Positions 52,302-61,369 of a stretch of DNA of 64,000 nucleotides are shown here, piece by piece. This DNA is from an uncultured Arenicella sp. Its GTDB lineage: Bacteria > Pseudomonadota > Gammaproteobacteria > Arenicellales > Arenicellaceae. The stretch is from NCBI GenBank assembly GCA_938045295.1, contig CALINO010000003.1:1-64000 (forward strand), in the 5' to 3' direction. The position numbers and the translations under genes were made by a program. Numbering within the stretch: position 1 is the stretch's first letter; every line of letters starts with the position of its first letter. The notes under the pieces were generated by a model that made no database searches, had not been told where the DNA came from, and was given only the letters and a program-made list of their open reading frames with translations.

Positions 52302-52946
52302 ATGACCGTACTGAATAAAAAATTATCACTTCCAAGTAAAGAACAGGCGCTGCCTGGGCGAGATGAAACAATGCCGGTGACTAATCGGCATTATGTCAGT
52401 GGCCTGCCTATTATGCCTGCGTTCAGTGAAGACGACTCTAGGTTTGAAGTGATATACCTCGGTTTGGGTTGTTTTTGGGGGGCTGAGAGGAAGTATTGGC
52501 AAATGCCAGGCGTGCTCACCACCGCCGTAGGCTATATGGCGGGGCACACACCCAACCCGACATACGAAGAAGTGTGCAGTGGTTTAACTGGGCACAACGA
52601 AGTGGTGATGGTGGTGTATGAGCCGTCAATCATTAGCGTTAAAGTCCTCTTAAGTTCTTTCTTTGAAATGCACGACCCCACTCAAGGTATGCGTCAAGGC
52701 AATGACAGAGGTACTCAGTATCGCTCAGGAATTTACGTTACAACGCCGGAACAACAGAGCGCGGCATTAGCGCTAAAGCGTGATTACCAAGCCTCATTAC
52801 ACGCCAACCAATTTGGCGACATCACGACTGAAATACTGTCTGCGCCGGCGTTTTATTACGCTGAAGATTATCACCAGCAATATTTAGCTAAAAACCCGAA
52901 TGGCTATTGTGGCATTGGTGGAACAGGGGTGGCTTGTACCGCATGA
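52302..52946 (+). CDS. msrA: Cytosolic peptide-methionine (S)-S-oxide reductase MsrA
   Basis: A 214-residue MsrA without signal peptide. The catalytic motif is [17 protein letters not shown] (E. coli-type, with GCFWGAER), followed by [28 protein letters not shown] and [10 protein letters not shown]-like [20 protein letters not shown] with resolving cysteines. The first ~45 residues are the usual leader of the E. coli type. Overlaps the DUF423 gene by 4 nt (ATGA). Confidence 0.93.
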   Translation: MTVLNKKLSLPSKEQALPGRDETMPVTNRHYVSGLPIMPAFSEDDSRFEVIYLGLGCFWGAERKYWQMPGVLTTAVGYMAGHTPNPTYEEVCSGLTGHNEVVMVVYEPSIISVKVLLSSFFEMHDPTQGMRQGNDRGTQYRSGIYVTTPEQQSAALALKRDYQASLHANQFGDITTEILSAPAFYYAEDYHQQYLAKNPNGYCGIGGTGVACTA

Positions 52947-53356
52947 GCCAACAACCTGAAGTGAACGTCAATTCGATGGGTATTAATCGAGTGGCCTTTG
53001 TCGGCGGCGCACTGTGTTGTTTGCTGGGTGTGATAATTGGGGCGTTTGGTTCACATTATTTGGCCAGCGTATTGCAAGAAAATGGCCGAGAGTCTGTGTA
53101 TGAATTGGCCAATCGATATCAGTTTTATCATGGTTTGGCCTTGCTTTTTATTGCGTTGTTGGCGGTTAATGTAAAGCAAAGTCTGACCGTGCCTGTTGTG
53201 TTAATGCTTATAGGTACCGTCATTTTTTGTGGTTCCTTGTACCTGCTTGCGCTATTGAATTCGGCTTTTTTGGGGGCGGTGACGCCAATAGGCGGTACGT
53301 TATTGATTCTCGCGTGGTGTGATCTTATTCGTCGTGTGTTGGTGAAGTGTGAGTAA
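52943..53356 (+). CDS. DUF423 family membrane protein
   Basis: A 137-residue inner-membrane protein with four hydrophobic helices; [18 protein letters not shown] and [17 protein letters not shown] match the DUF423 family (GAFGAH and YQ-HALALL motifs). Function unknown. Its ATG overlaps the msrA stop, and its 3' end overlaps the sensor kinase start by 8 nt. Confidence 0.88.
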   Translation: MSQQPEVNVNSMGINRVAFVGGALCCLLGVIIGAFGSHYLASVLQENGRESVYELANRYQFYHGLALLFIALLAVNVKQSLTVPVVLMLIGTVIFCGSLYLLALLNSAFLGAVTPIGGTLLILAWCDLIRRVLVKCE

Positions 53357-54842
53357 AGTTGATACACACATTGGTGCTTATGACTCAACGCACGGCGCGG
53401 TTGCTGGTGCCGGGCGTGCCAATCAAAAAAGAGCATTAACAATACGCTTTCTGTGTATTGGCTTTGTGGGTGTTTTGTTGATCTCTGTGTTCATGTCTTT
53501 GGGGGGCTACCTTAGGCTTCAGGCCAATGAAAACAGTACGCTGGCGCAAAGGGTGAACAGCCAAATCATGTTAACTCAGCGTTCGTTAAGCAATCAAAAA
53601 AACCAGCAAAGCAGTAATGGCAACGCATTGCCCATGGCCGAGGCCTTAGGCGCACTTGCGTTCAAGCAAATTGTGAATGCAAAGGGGGTAAAACTAATAC
53701 AAAAAGATGGCACTGAGCTTTGGCAACGAGGCCGGCAAACCGAGTTACGTGTTAACACGTTTATGGTTTACCACGGTAAAGGCTTAGGGTTAACGGCCCT
53801 TGAGCCGTACAAAACCGTTGACCCTAATGTGTTGAGCGAAACACTGTGGCAACCAATTGTTACTGGCCAATATCAACCCTCGGTATTTGCTAACTTATTA
53901 AGCATTGGTGGTGAAGAGCGCATTTTGTTAGTCAGCGTGGATAACCAGCGTTCGTTAAAAGCTCAGCGAAAGGTGGCAGCGCGCCTGTTTTGGTTTTTGT
54001 TAATAAGCTCGTCGTTATTGTTTGGGGCGTTGTACATCACCTTTTTGCGTGGAATAAAAACCATTGAAGATCAAGATGAAGAGTTAAATGAACAAATAGT
54101 GCGCCTGTCTAAGCTGCTCAATGAAAATAAAGACATGCAAAACAATATTCGAACTGCCAGCGCCAGAGCGGTAGAGTTGAATGAGCAGTTTTTGCGTAGG
54201 GTGGGGGCCGATTTGCACGATGGCCCGGCGCAAATGATTGGGTTCTCGATTATGCGTTTGAATCAAGCATTAGAGAAGGATCAGAAAGAAAAAGTGCACA
54301 GTGATAGCCGTAGCAAGGGTACGGGCAATGATGCCGGTTTAGTAAGAAACGAATCACATGCCATTAAGCAAGCCCTAGAAGAAGCATTGGATGAAATTCG
54401 TGGTATTTCATCTGGCCTTGTATTGCCCCAATTAGAAGATATGACTCTTGAACAGTGCATGAAAAAAGTGGTGCTTTTGCATAAGGCAAACAGCTCAATA
54501 CAGGTGAAAGAGTATTATCAAAAAATTAAGCGAGACATCGCGCTGCCGATTAAAATTTGCGCTTACCGTTTTGTGCAAGAAGGGCTTAACAATGCTCATA
54601 AGCACGGCGGCGCAGAGAAATGCCGTTTGAGTCTTAATGTTCACAACGATGTGCTACACATATCGCTTAAGGATAACGGCATTGGCTTTCGAAAGTCTAA
54701 GTGGAATCAAGCTGGCAGTGATAATTTAGGGCTGATTGGGTTAAGAGACCGTGTTGAGAGCTTGGGAGGTAAGCTCTCAATTAATAGCGAACTAGGGGTG
54801 GGTACGGCGCTTAAGCTGAGTATTGATTTGAAAGGTGGTTAA
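53349..54842 (+). CDS. NarX-type sensor histidine kinase
   Basis: A 497-residue sensor. TM1 at ~30-52 (FLCIGFVGVLLISVFMSLGG), a periplasmic region of ~150 residues of unrecognised fold, TM2 at ~213-233 (LFWFLLISSSLLFGALYITF), a coiled coil (~235-285), and a HisKA_3 domain with His290 in ADLHDGPAQMIGF. HATPase_c shows EGLNNAHKHG, DNGIGF and GLIGLRDRVESLGG. Start is GTG, overlapping the DUF423 gene by 8 nt. Partner of the response regulator 147 nt downstream. The signal is unknown. Confidence 0.9.
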   Translation: MSKVDTHIGAYDSTHGAVAGAGRANQKRALTIRFLCIGFVGVLLISVFMSLGGYLRLQANENSTLAQRVNSQIMLTQRSLSNQKNQQSSNGNALPMAEALGALAFKQIVNAKGVKLIQKDGTELWQRGRQTELRVNTFMVYHGKGLGLTALEPYKTVDPNVLSETLWQPIVTGQYQPSVFANLLSIGGEERILLVSVDNQRSLKAQRKVAARLFWFLLISSSLLFGALYITFLRGIKTIEDQDEELNEQIVRLSKLLNENKDMQNNIRTASARAVELNEQFLRRVGADLHDGPAQMIGFSIMRLNQALEKDQKEKVHSDSRSKGTGNDAGLVRNESHAIKQALEEALDEIRGISSGLVLPQLEDMTLEQCMKKVVLLHKANSSIQVKEYYQKIKRDIALPIKICAYRFVQEGLNNAHKHGGAEKCRLSLNVHNDVLHISLKDNGIGFRKSKWNQAGSDNLGLIGLRDRVESLGGKLSINSELGVGTALKLSIDLKGG

Positions 54843-54989
54843 TGCCCCAAAAGGCCGGGTAACTATTGCTGTTTATTTTAAAGTAAATTGGTTAGCATCG
54901 GTGGTCACGTTGTTATTGTCGGCGTTGGGTGCACAGTCGTTGGCGATGAAAAACAGTTGGCAATAAAAAGTTTAAATAGAGTAAAAGCT

Positions 54990-55631
54990 ATGGCAGAAAA
55001 GATTTCCATTGTTGTTGTTGATGACCATCCATTGTTTAGAGAGGGTGTGGTAACAACCTTGTTAGAAAGCGGTTACTTTGATGTGGTTGCTCAAGCGGGT
55101 GACAAAGATCAAGCGTTAATTCATGCTGAAAACCACATGCCTGATTTAATGTTGGTTGACGTTTCCATGCCTGGCGGTGGCATAGAAACGGCGAGTGAGT
55201 TAACCTCACGCTTTCCGGCAATCAAAGTTATAATGCTGACTGTCTCAGAGCAAGAGCACGATGTTCAGGCGGCACTAAGAGCACAAGCACGAGGTTATAT
55301 TCTCAAAGGCGTTGCCTCAGCAGAATTGATTTCTATTTTGCGTGGCATTTATAAAGGCGAATCTTATATCTCACCAAACTTGGCGGTGAATATTTTAATG
55401 CGTAGCCAAGAAGAACCTCAAGAGAATGCGCCTGATGAGTTTGACTTAAGCTCTCGAGAGCGGCAGATTTTAGAAAAATTGGCAAAGGGCTTAAGTAACC
55501 GAGACATTGCCAATGATATTTGCTTGAGTGAAAAGACGGTTAAGCACTACATGACCAATATCATGAATAAACTTCATGTAAGCAACAGAGTGCAAGCGGC
55601 AATTAAGGCCTACGAAATGACCAAAAAGTAA
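54990..55631 (+). CDS. NarL/LuxR-family response regulator
   Basis: A 213-residue regulator. Receiver domain with VVVDDHPLFREGV, phospho-acceptor Asp57 (LMLVDVSMPG) and KGVAS; the C-terminal LuxR helix-turn-helix is LSSREROILEKLAKGLSN-like (LSSRERQILEKLAKGLSNR) with IANDICLSEKTVKHYMTNIM. ATG 54990 matches the family start; the upstream 34 codons are probably untranslated. Acts with the preceding kinase. Confidence 0.92.
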   Translation: MAEKISIVVVDDHPLFREGVVTTLLESGYFDVVAQAGDKDQALIHAENHMPDLMLVDVSMPGGGIETASELTSRFPAIKVIMLTVSEQEHDVQAALRAQARGYILKGVASAELISILRGIYKGESYISPNLAVNILMRSQEEPQENAPDEFDLSSRERQILEKLAKGLSNRDIANDICLSEKTVKHYMTNIMNKLHVSNRVQAAIKAYEMTKK

Positions 55632-55743
55632 TATTTTGTTTCTTGTCAAGCGCTAAGTTGTTGTTTTCAGACTTAAGTCTTACTAATTTCCTACTTATGA
55701 CAATATCTTGTCTAACACCAATTTAATAAACTTATACGTGGTT

Positions 55744-55882
55744 AGGTAGGGCACATAAATCAGCTCTAGCCGTTTAGTTTTAGTAGGGGTTGGGTGACTC
55801 TTTTCTAATGCTAGAGTTTGATTTATGTGTTTACTAATTTATTAGGTATTTGAAAGCTCCTTTTTAGGGGCTTTTTTTGTGC
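55744..55882 (+). ncRNA. Candidate structured small RNA
   Basis: A promoter-like TTGTCT (55708-55713), 18-nt spacer, TTATAC (55732-55737) would start a transcript near 55744. It would carry a long hairpin: CACATAAATCA (55752-55762) and CTCTAGC (55764-55770) pair with GCTAGAG (55810-55816) and TGATTTATGTG (55819-55829). A terminator follows: AAAGCTCC with GGGGCTTT and a T run (to ~55879). The promoter is weak by sequence, so this could instead be the 3' UTR of the response-regulator mRNA. Confidence 0.4.
55850..55879 (+). terminator. Intrinsic terminator after the structured region
   Basis: AAAGCTCC pairs with GGGGCTTT (one G-T pair) around a 6-nt loop and is followed by a run of T. Confidence 0.82.
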
Positions 55883-56230
55883 TTGTATTTACGTGAGTTT
55901 TTAACCAATGGAGTTGGAATGCTATTTTCAAGTTTTACTAAATGAAGTGGCATAGTCTCGAAACACTATCGGTATAATATAATCTTTTATTTGACGGAAG
56001 GGTTTATCAAATAAATGCTGTCTTAGAACTGATTTCGATATAATCAGTGTTGCTTTGTTTGATCCAGGAATAATTTTAGGAAGTATATCTATCCTTGTTT
56101 GATTTTTATAAATTCTTTTCTGAGTGTAACGACAGAAGGTAAAGAATTTACAATCCTGTTAAATGGCAAGTTAGCTGTGTTTATTTAGATACCAAATAAA
56201 CAGATTTATAATTTAGAGATAATAAATAGT
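55883..56230. other. Intergenic region upstream of manC
   Basis: About 350 bp of AT-rich sequence without a coding frame. A perfect TATAAT (55973-55978) is present but has no good -35 at the right distance. No JUMPstart or RfaH element was recognised. manC has only a weak Shine-Dalgarno (TTAGAGATAA). Confidence 0.4.
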
Positions 56231-57655
56231 ATGGTTCCAATCATTCTTTCTGGTGGCTCAGGCACTCGTATGTGGCCTTATTCAAGGTCAATGTATCCTA
56301 AACAATTTTTACCCCTAGTTGGAGATGACACTATGTTGCAGGCTACGCTGCAGCGTTTAAGTGGTGTCGATGAGATTCAAGCACCTATTATTGTGTGCAA
56401 TGATGAGCATCGTTTTATGGTGGCCGAACAATTGCGCGCTATTGAACTTGATAGCCAAGCTATTGTATTGGAGCCTGTTGGGCGTAATACTGCCCCGGCT
56501 ATTGCTTTGGCTGCGCTTCAGGCACTAAAGAACGCAGATGCCAAAACAGACCCTATATTGCTCGTATTGCCAGCCGACCATGTTATTGAAAATGTCTCTG
56601 CATTTCATCAAGCGTTGTCTGTTGGGAAAAAAGCGGCTGACACTGGTAAGTTGGTAACGTTTGGTATTGTGCCTAGTTACGCTGAAACCGGTTATGGTTA
56701 TATTCAGGCACAAGGCACCGATGAAGCACGTGCTGTTGACGAGTTTCTGGAAAAGCCAAATGCTGATACGGCACAACAATATGTTGATTCTGGGGAATAT
56801 TTCTGGAACTCGGGCATGTTTGTGTTTAAAGCATCTCGTTACATTGATGAGTTAGAAAAAAACTCACCTGAGATGGTCAAGGCATGCCGAGCAGCGTTGG
56901 TAGCAGGCGTGGAAGATATGGATTTTACTCGGGTTGATAAGGCTGTTTTTGAAGCTTGCCCAAGTGACTCTATTGACTATGCGGTTATGGAACCATTATC
57001 TAAGTCTGGTAATGCAGAGGTTGTTATGGTGCCATTAGACGCGCAATGGAGTGATGTTGGGTCTTGGTCAAGCCTGTGGGATGTTTCCGCTAAGGATGAT
57101 AATGGTAATTCCTTGCATGGAGACGTGTTAACGCATGACACTCGTAATAGTTTTGCGCAAGGCGAGGGAAAGTTGCTTGCGTTGGTAGGGTTGGATGATG
57201 TTGTTGTTGTGCAAACAGACGATTCTGTTTTAGTGGCAGCCAAAAACAAAGTTCAACACGTCAAAGAAATTGTTAAACAATTACAAGCTGCTAAAAGACC
57301 GGAAAAAGATTTTCACCGCAAAGTATACAGGCCTTGGGGCTTCTACGATTCGATTGATTTTGGTGAACGTTTTCAAGTTAAGCGTTTGGTGGTAAACCCT
57401 GGGTCTAAACTTTCTTTGCAAATGCATCATCATCGAGCCGAACATTGGGTGGTGGTTTCTGGCACGGCTGAAGTTGTTAATGGTGACAAAAAGCTGGTGC
57501 TTAGTGAAAACCAATCTACGTACATTCCTATTGGTGTCACTCATTCATTAGCAAACCCTGGTTCCATACCTCTTGAAATTATTGAAGTACAGTCGGGTAG
57601 CTATTTAGGTGAAGATGATATTGTTCGTTTTGAGGATGTCTACGGGCGTGCTTAA
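56231..57655 (+). CDS. manC: Mannose-1-phosphate guanylyltransferase / mannose-6-phosphate isomerase
   Basis: A 474-residue bifunctional type II enzyme for GDP-mannose synthesis. The N-terminal nucleotidyltransferase domain begins IILSGGSGTRMWPYSR, with KQFLPL and FLEKPNADTAQQYV. The C-terminal cupin isomerase domain has VYRPWGFYDSID and the metal motif HHHRAEHWVVVSGTAEV. GDP-mannose supplies polysaccharide, LPS or GDP-fucose synthesis. No algA/manB-like or polysaccharide genes adjoin, so it is a solitary sugar-nucleotide gene. Confidence 0.95.
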   Translation: MVPIILSGGSGTRMWPYSRSMYPKQFLPLVGDDTMLQATLQRLSGVDEIQAPIIVCNDEHRFMVAEQLRAIELDSQAIVLEPVGRNTAPAIALAALQALKNADAKTDPILLVLPADHVIENVSAFHQALSVGKKAADTGKLVTFGIVPSYAETGYGYIQAQGTDEARAVDEFLEKPNADTAQQYVDSGEYFWNSGMFVFKASRYIDELEKNSPEMVKACRAALVAGVEDMDFTRVDKAVFEACPSDSIDYAVMEPLSKSGNAEVVMVPLDAQWSDVGSWSSLWDVSAKDDNGNSLHGDVLTHDTRNSFAQGEGKLLALVGLDDVVVVQTDDSVLVAAKNKVQHVKEIVKQLQAAKRPEKDFHRKVYRPWGFYDSIDFGERFQVKRLVVNPGSKLSLQMHHHRAEHWVVVSGTAEVVNGDKKLVLSENQSTYIPIGVTHSLANPGSIPLEIIEVQSGSYLGEDDIVRFEDVYGRA

Positions 57656-57754
57656 ATTAGTATGGTTAATGTCGATGGCGTTTATAAAATAGCGGCTTTT
57701 GATTGGAAACCGATATAGCGAACGATTATCTATACCACCTAACTCTTTAACTCG

Positions 57755-58816
57755 CTAATCACTTAATACGCCACCACAACTGCTGCCTGCGCCTGCTGTG
57801 CAGCCAAAGCAGTGTCGGTTGGTGGCAATGGCTTGCCCAGCCACTGAGCCTATTTCAATGTCCCACAGGTAGCGTTCAGCTTCTCCGCTCATGGGTATTT
57901 CAAGCATTTGATTAAAGTCGCAATCGAATACGCGGCCTTCCCAGTCTAAGTTAATTAAGTGACGGCACATTAATTGATCAACTGTTGAGGCATTGAAATT
58001 CCTTACCAGCAAATTTTGATACTCTTCGATTTCACCGTCGCGGGTTAGTGCGTGCGCAAACCGGTTAATCGGAATGTTGGTGATGGCGAGTAGATTAGAG
58101 AACGTAATGCCGAAATTATCACCCAGCATGGTTCTGTAATCTTGCTCTAATGATTCTTGCGGTGGCGGTAAAAAAGCGCCGCCAGGGTTATACACTAAGT
58201 CTAAGCTGAGTTCTGGCTTGTGCCCGTAACCGAGTTTATTTAGTAACTGCAAACCGGCAATGCTTTTGTCAAATACGCCTTTTCCACGTTGTGCGTCTAC
58301 GTTGTCTTCGGTGTAGCACGGCAACGAACATACAAGGCGAACTTTATTATCGGCGTACCACTGGGCCAAATCTGTTTGGTCAGGTTCAAATAACACGGTG
58401 ATGTTGCAGCGAGAGGTAATTTCTACGCCCATACCCAACAGCGCATGACAGAACGGCTTGAAATGAGGGTTCATTTCTGGCGCGCCACCGGTTAAATCCA
58501 CTTTGCTGATATTGGATTTGCGTGCCCAATCAAGAATTTTTTCCATGGTTTCCCATGTCATGATCTCAGTACGTTTAGGCCCTGCATCCACATGGCAGTG
58601 GTGGCAAGCTAGATTGCACAGTTTACCTAAATTTATTTGTAACTCATTAGGTTGCGCATGACGTAAGCTTAGTTTGTTGTCGTGCAGTATTTGATCAAAT
58701 TGAGGGCCGTTCTGAGGCACCATAACATGATCTTCAACCTGATAAGTGCTGTTAACGTCGGGCGCACTTTGAGTCGGCAATTGATCGTTTTCTAAGTGTA
58801 TTTCTGTGATTGACAT
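57755..58816 (-). CDS. arsS: ArsS-like radical SAM protein
   Basis: A 353-residue radical SAM enzyme. The [4Fe-4S]-binding motif is CNLACHHC (Cys67, Cys71, Cys74), followed by KVDLTGGAPEMNPHFKPF. The C-terminal domain ends with CRHLINLDWEGRVFDCDFNQ and HCFGCTAGAGSSCGG, the auxiliary region typical of the ArsS (arsenosugar biosynthesis) group. Some relatives have selenocysteine in that tail; here all are Cys. No arsM methyltransferase or other ars gene is in the window, so its substrate is not certain. Confidence 0.85.
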   Translation of the reverse strand: MSITEIHLENDQLPTQSAPDVNSTYQVEDHVMVPQNGPQFDQILHDNKLSLRHAQPNELQINLGKLCNLACHHCHVDAGPKRTEIMTWETMEKILDWARKSNISKVDLTGGAPEMNPHFKPFCHALLGMGVEITSRCNITVLFEPDQTDLAQWYADNKVRLVCSLPCYTEDNVDAQRGKGVFDKSIAGLQLLNKLGYGHKPELSLDLVYNPGGAFLPPPQESLEQDYRTMLGDNFGITFSNLLAITNIPINRFAHALTRDGEIEEYQNLLVRNFNASTVDQLMCRHLINLDWEGRVFDCDFNQMLEIPMSGEAERYLWDIEIGSVAGQAIATNRHCFGCTAGAGSSCGGVLSD

Positions 58817-58955
58817 AATTTATGAATACGTTCGATCTGTGTACTATTATATGACCGGCTGGTGAGTGGATATCATGCACTGATTTAGACGTATTGAAAA
58901 CCTAGCAATGAAGTATCTTTTTATATTCAATCTATAATAGAAAGTAGGGGTACGT

Positions 58956-60074
58956 TCAGACTTCAGTATAAACCGCCATCACCGTAGAGTAGCGCCTGAT
59001 CAAGCCTTTGTTTTGGTGCCCAGGTGTGATTTCACCGTTGCCGTAAAAACCGATCAATGGCGTGTCAGGAAACGCGCCTTGAAAGCAGTCTAAATCACGG
59101 TCGCGGCCATCAAAAAACTCTGGCCCACGCCCCATATTCGGAAAGGCTAACGCAAATAATGGCTCTTTTTTTAATGTTTGCTTAAGAGCTAATAATTCAC
59201 TTTGTATTGATCGTTCTGCTTCCTTGGCATCACGCATAGCCCAAAATAAATGACGCCCGGCTTTAGGGCTGCCAGACAAAACCACTTCGCCGTTGTCTGG
59301 GTTTGCTGAAACCACGTGATGAAGTTTGAAGTGACCTTGTTTTAAGCTGTTTACATGGCTATTTTCAGACACAGCGCACAGTAATTTATAGGGTTGTTCT
59401 GCGGCCAGTTGTTGTATCTCTTCGGGTATGCTGTCAAATGCAGCATGACCATCCACTTGCTTTAAGGTGTGCGACTCAGACAAGTTTATTTGTAGTTCCT
59501 TAGACAGGCGTTTTACGCCGTCGGCGACAACGATGTGCGCTTGCAAATCATTGGGGAATGCCGATAAGCTAAACTCGTGCTCTTCAATTCGGCCGCTTTG
59601 CCAAATAGAGTAGGGGCCATGGCCATACTCATCGCTGGTAATGGAGCCAATTTGTCGGTTATCAGTGGCGTTTACCGCAATGGTGGATGCGTTTGGTGAG
59701 CTTAATGTCAGCACAAGGTCGGGTGCCACATTTAGTTGCTCTAGCACGCGTAATGGCTGTAATGCCATGCTTTGAGGAAACACCATGGCCACCGCGCCCT
59801 CAACGTCCATTAACCATTCTTCTTCGGTCAGTAAGCTCATGGCGCAACAACCAAATATTTGCGGAGTGCCGGCGGCTTTGGCGGCTTCTTTAATGGCGTT
59901 TTTGGGATTGTGCGCGTACGCGCTGCTTAAAAATAACAGTACGGCGCCAACGGTAGTGTGCTCCATTTTAGCCAATGCATTTTGCACCGCCATGCGCGCG
60001 TGTTCATCTTCGGCAATGGCGCCATAGCTGGAACCGGTTGCCACGGTTTGGGTTTTGAGTGAATAGTTAATCAT
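58956..60074 (-). CDS. FIST domain protein
   Basis: A 372-residue protein with FIST_N (~residues 20-210; VGAVLLFLSSAYA, GTPQIFGCCAMSLL) and FIST_C (~220-365; ALAFPNMGRGPEFFDGRDRD and PLIGFYGNGEI). FIST proteins are thought to sense small ligands such as amino acids; often paired with signalling domains, but here the domain stands alone. The ATG 60074 overlaps the nth stop by 8 nt, hence translational coupling. A GTG 24 nt earlier is an alternative. Confidence 0.85.
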   Translation of the reverse strand: MINYSLKTQTVATGSSYGAIAEDEHARMAVQNALAKMEHTTVGAVLLFLSSAYAHNPKNAIKEAAKAAGTPQIFGCCAMSLLTEEEWLMDVEGAVAMVFPQSMALQPLRVLEQLNVAPDLVLTLSSPNASTIAVNATDNRQIGSITSDEYGHGPYSIWQSGRIEEHEFSLSAFPNDLQAHIVVADGVKRLSKELQINLSESHTLKQVDGHAAFDSIPEEIQQLAAEQPYKLLCAVSENSHVNSLKQGHFKLHHVVSANPDNGEVVLSGSPKAGRHLFWAMRDAKEAERSIQSELLALKQTLKKEPLFALAFPNMGRGPEFFDGRDRDLDCFQGAFPDTPLIGFYGNGEITPGHQNKGLIRRYSTVMAVYTEV

Positions 60075-60705
60075 CGACTTGTTTACTCTTATATTCACAT
60101 AAATCTAAAATAATGCATGAGCCGCAGCGTGGCTTTCTGGCCACGCAGGTATAGCGCCCATGCAAAATTAGCCAATGGTGAGCATCCACTAAAAACTCTT
60201 TTGGTATAAATTTAAGCAACGCTTTTTCAACCGCTAACACCGTTTTCCCCGGGGCAATTTTAGTGCGGTTAGAGACTCTGAAAATATGAGTATCTACGGC
60301 CATGGCGGGGTGGCCAAAAGCGGTATTGAGCACAACGTTGGCGGTCTTTCGGCCAACCCCAGGTAGGGCTTCAAGAGCTTCTCTGTTGTCAGGAACGGTG
60401 CTGTCATGCAATTCCATGAGCATTTTACAGGTGGCGATTACATTCTTGGCCTTACTGTTATACAAGCCAATGGTCTTAATATATTCACTTAAGCCATCGA
60501 TGCCTAATGCGTAAATGCTTTCTGGTGTATTGGCCACCGGGTAGAGCTTGGCGGTGGCCTTGTTAACACCAACGTCGGTTGCTTGAGCCGACAAAATAAC
60601 CGCAATCAGCAACTCAAAGTCAGAGGTGTAATGCAACTCCGTTTCCGGCTTTGGGTTTTCTGCTTTGAAGCGGCTGAATATTTCGTGTCGTTTTTGCTTA
60701 TTCAT
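60067..60705 (-). CDS. nth: Endonuclease III
   Basis: A 212-residue base-excision repair glycosylase/AP-lyase for oxidised pyrimidines. The helix-hairpin-helix LPGVGRKTANVVLNTAF carries the catalytic Lys; the catalytic Asp is in AVDTHIFRVSNR; the C-terminal [4Fe-4S] cluster is CVARKPRCGSCIILDLC (C-x6-C-x2-C-x5-C). 19 nt after rnfB in the metG-rnfB-nth-FIST run. Confidence 0.96.
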   Translation of the reverse strand: MNKQKRHEIFSRFKAENPKPETELHYTSDFELLIAVILSAQATDVGVNKATAKLYPVANTPESIYALGIDGLSEYIKTIGLYNSKAKNVIATCKMLMELHDSTVPDNREALEALPGVGRKTANVVLNTAFGHPAMAVDTHIFRVSNRTKIAPGKTVLAVEKALLKFIPKEFLVDAHHWLILHGRYTCVARKPRCGSCIILDLCEYKSKQVDD

Positions 60706-60724
60706 AACGATTTAAGCCAACAAC

Positions 60725-61363
60725 CTACGGGGCGTTGTTGCCACGTTGTTTCACGCGTTCAAGCGCGGCGGCAATGTCCGTTTTTATTTGTTCACGGCCT
60801 TTGCCTTTTCTAAGCTCTTTTAACTTACTGAGTGAGCTTTTGGCGTGTTGACGTTTGCTCTCTCTGGCCAGTTTCGCCTCAGTTAATGAGCGCGCGCGTG
60901 CGGTTTGTTGTGGTGAATAGTCATTCCAACGCCACCCAAGTTCGGGCGTAATTTCTTGTTCTACCATGTCAATGCAGTCTACCGGGCAGGGCTCAACGCA
61001 CAATTCACAACCGGTGCAATCTTGTTCAATCACGGTGTGCATCAGTTTGGCAGCCCCCACAATGGCGTCGGTGGGGCAGGCCTTTATGCACATCACACAG
61101 CCAATGCAAACATCTTCATCAATAACGGCTATATGTTTAGGTTTATGCTCGCCAAATTCTGGGTTGAGTTTTTTACCTATTTTATTCGTGATGCTCGCAA
61201 GTCCACGAATGGTGACATCACCACCGGGGGGGCATTGATTGATATCGGCATCACCATCAACAATGGCAACTGCGTAATCGTGGCAGCGAGGGTAACTGCA
61301 TTGCGTGCACTGAGTTTGTGGTAACCACTCATCCACCGCTTTAATTTTTGCCTCACGATCCAT
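60725..61363 (-). CDS. rnfB: Soluble RnfB-like ferredoxin
   Basis: A 212-residue iron-sulfur protein. The N-terminal CxxC-x4-C motif (CTQCSYPRC, then NQCPPGG) is the Rnf/Rsx four-Cys cluster domain; two [4Fe-4S] ferredoxin motifs follow ([12 protein letters not shown] and [12 protein letters not shown]). It lacks the N-terminal membrane helix of full RnfB, and no other rnf gene is in the window. The C-terminal ~60 residues are basic ([20 protein letters not shown]). Such short RnfB proteins lie next to metG and nth in several gammaproteobacteria; the electron partner is unknown. Confidence 0.88.
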   Translation of the reverse strand: MDREAKIKAVDEWLPQTQCTQCSYPRCHDYAVAIVDGDADINQCPPGGDVTIRGLASITNKIGKKLNPEFGEHKPKHIAVIDEDVCIGCVMCIKACPTDAIVGAAKLMHTVIEQDCTGCELCVEPCPVDCIDMVEQEITPELGWRWNDYSPQQTARARSLTEAKLARESKRQHAKSSLSKLKELRKGKGREQIKTDIAAALERVKQRGNNAP

Positions 61364-61369
61364 CAGCGT

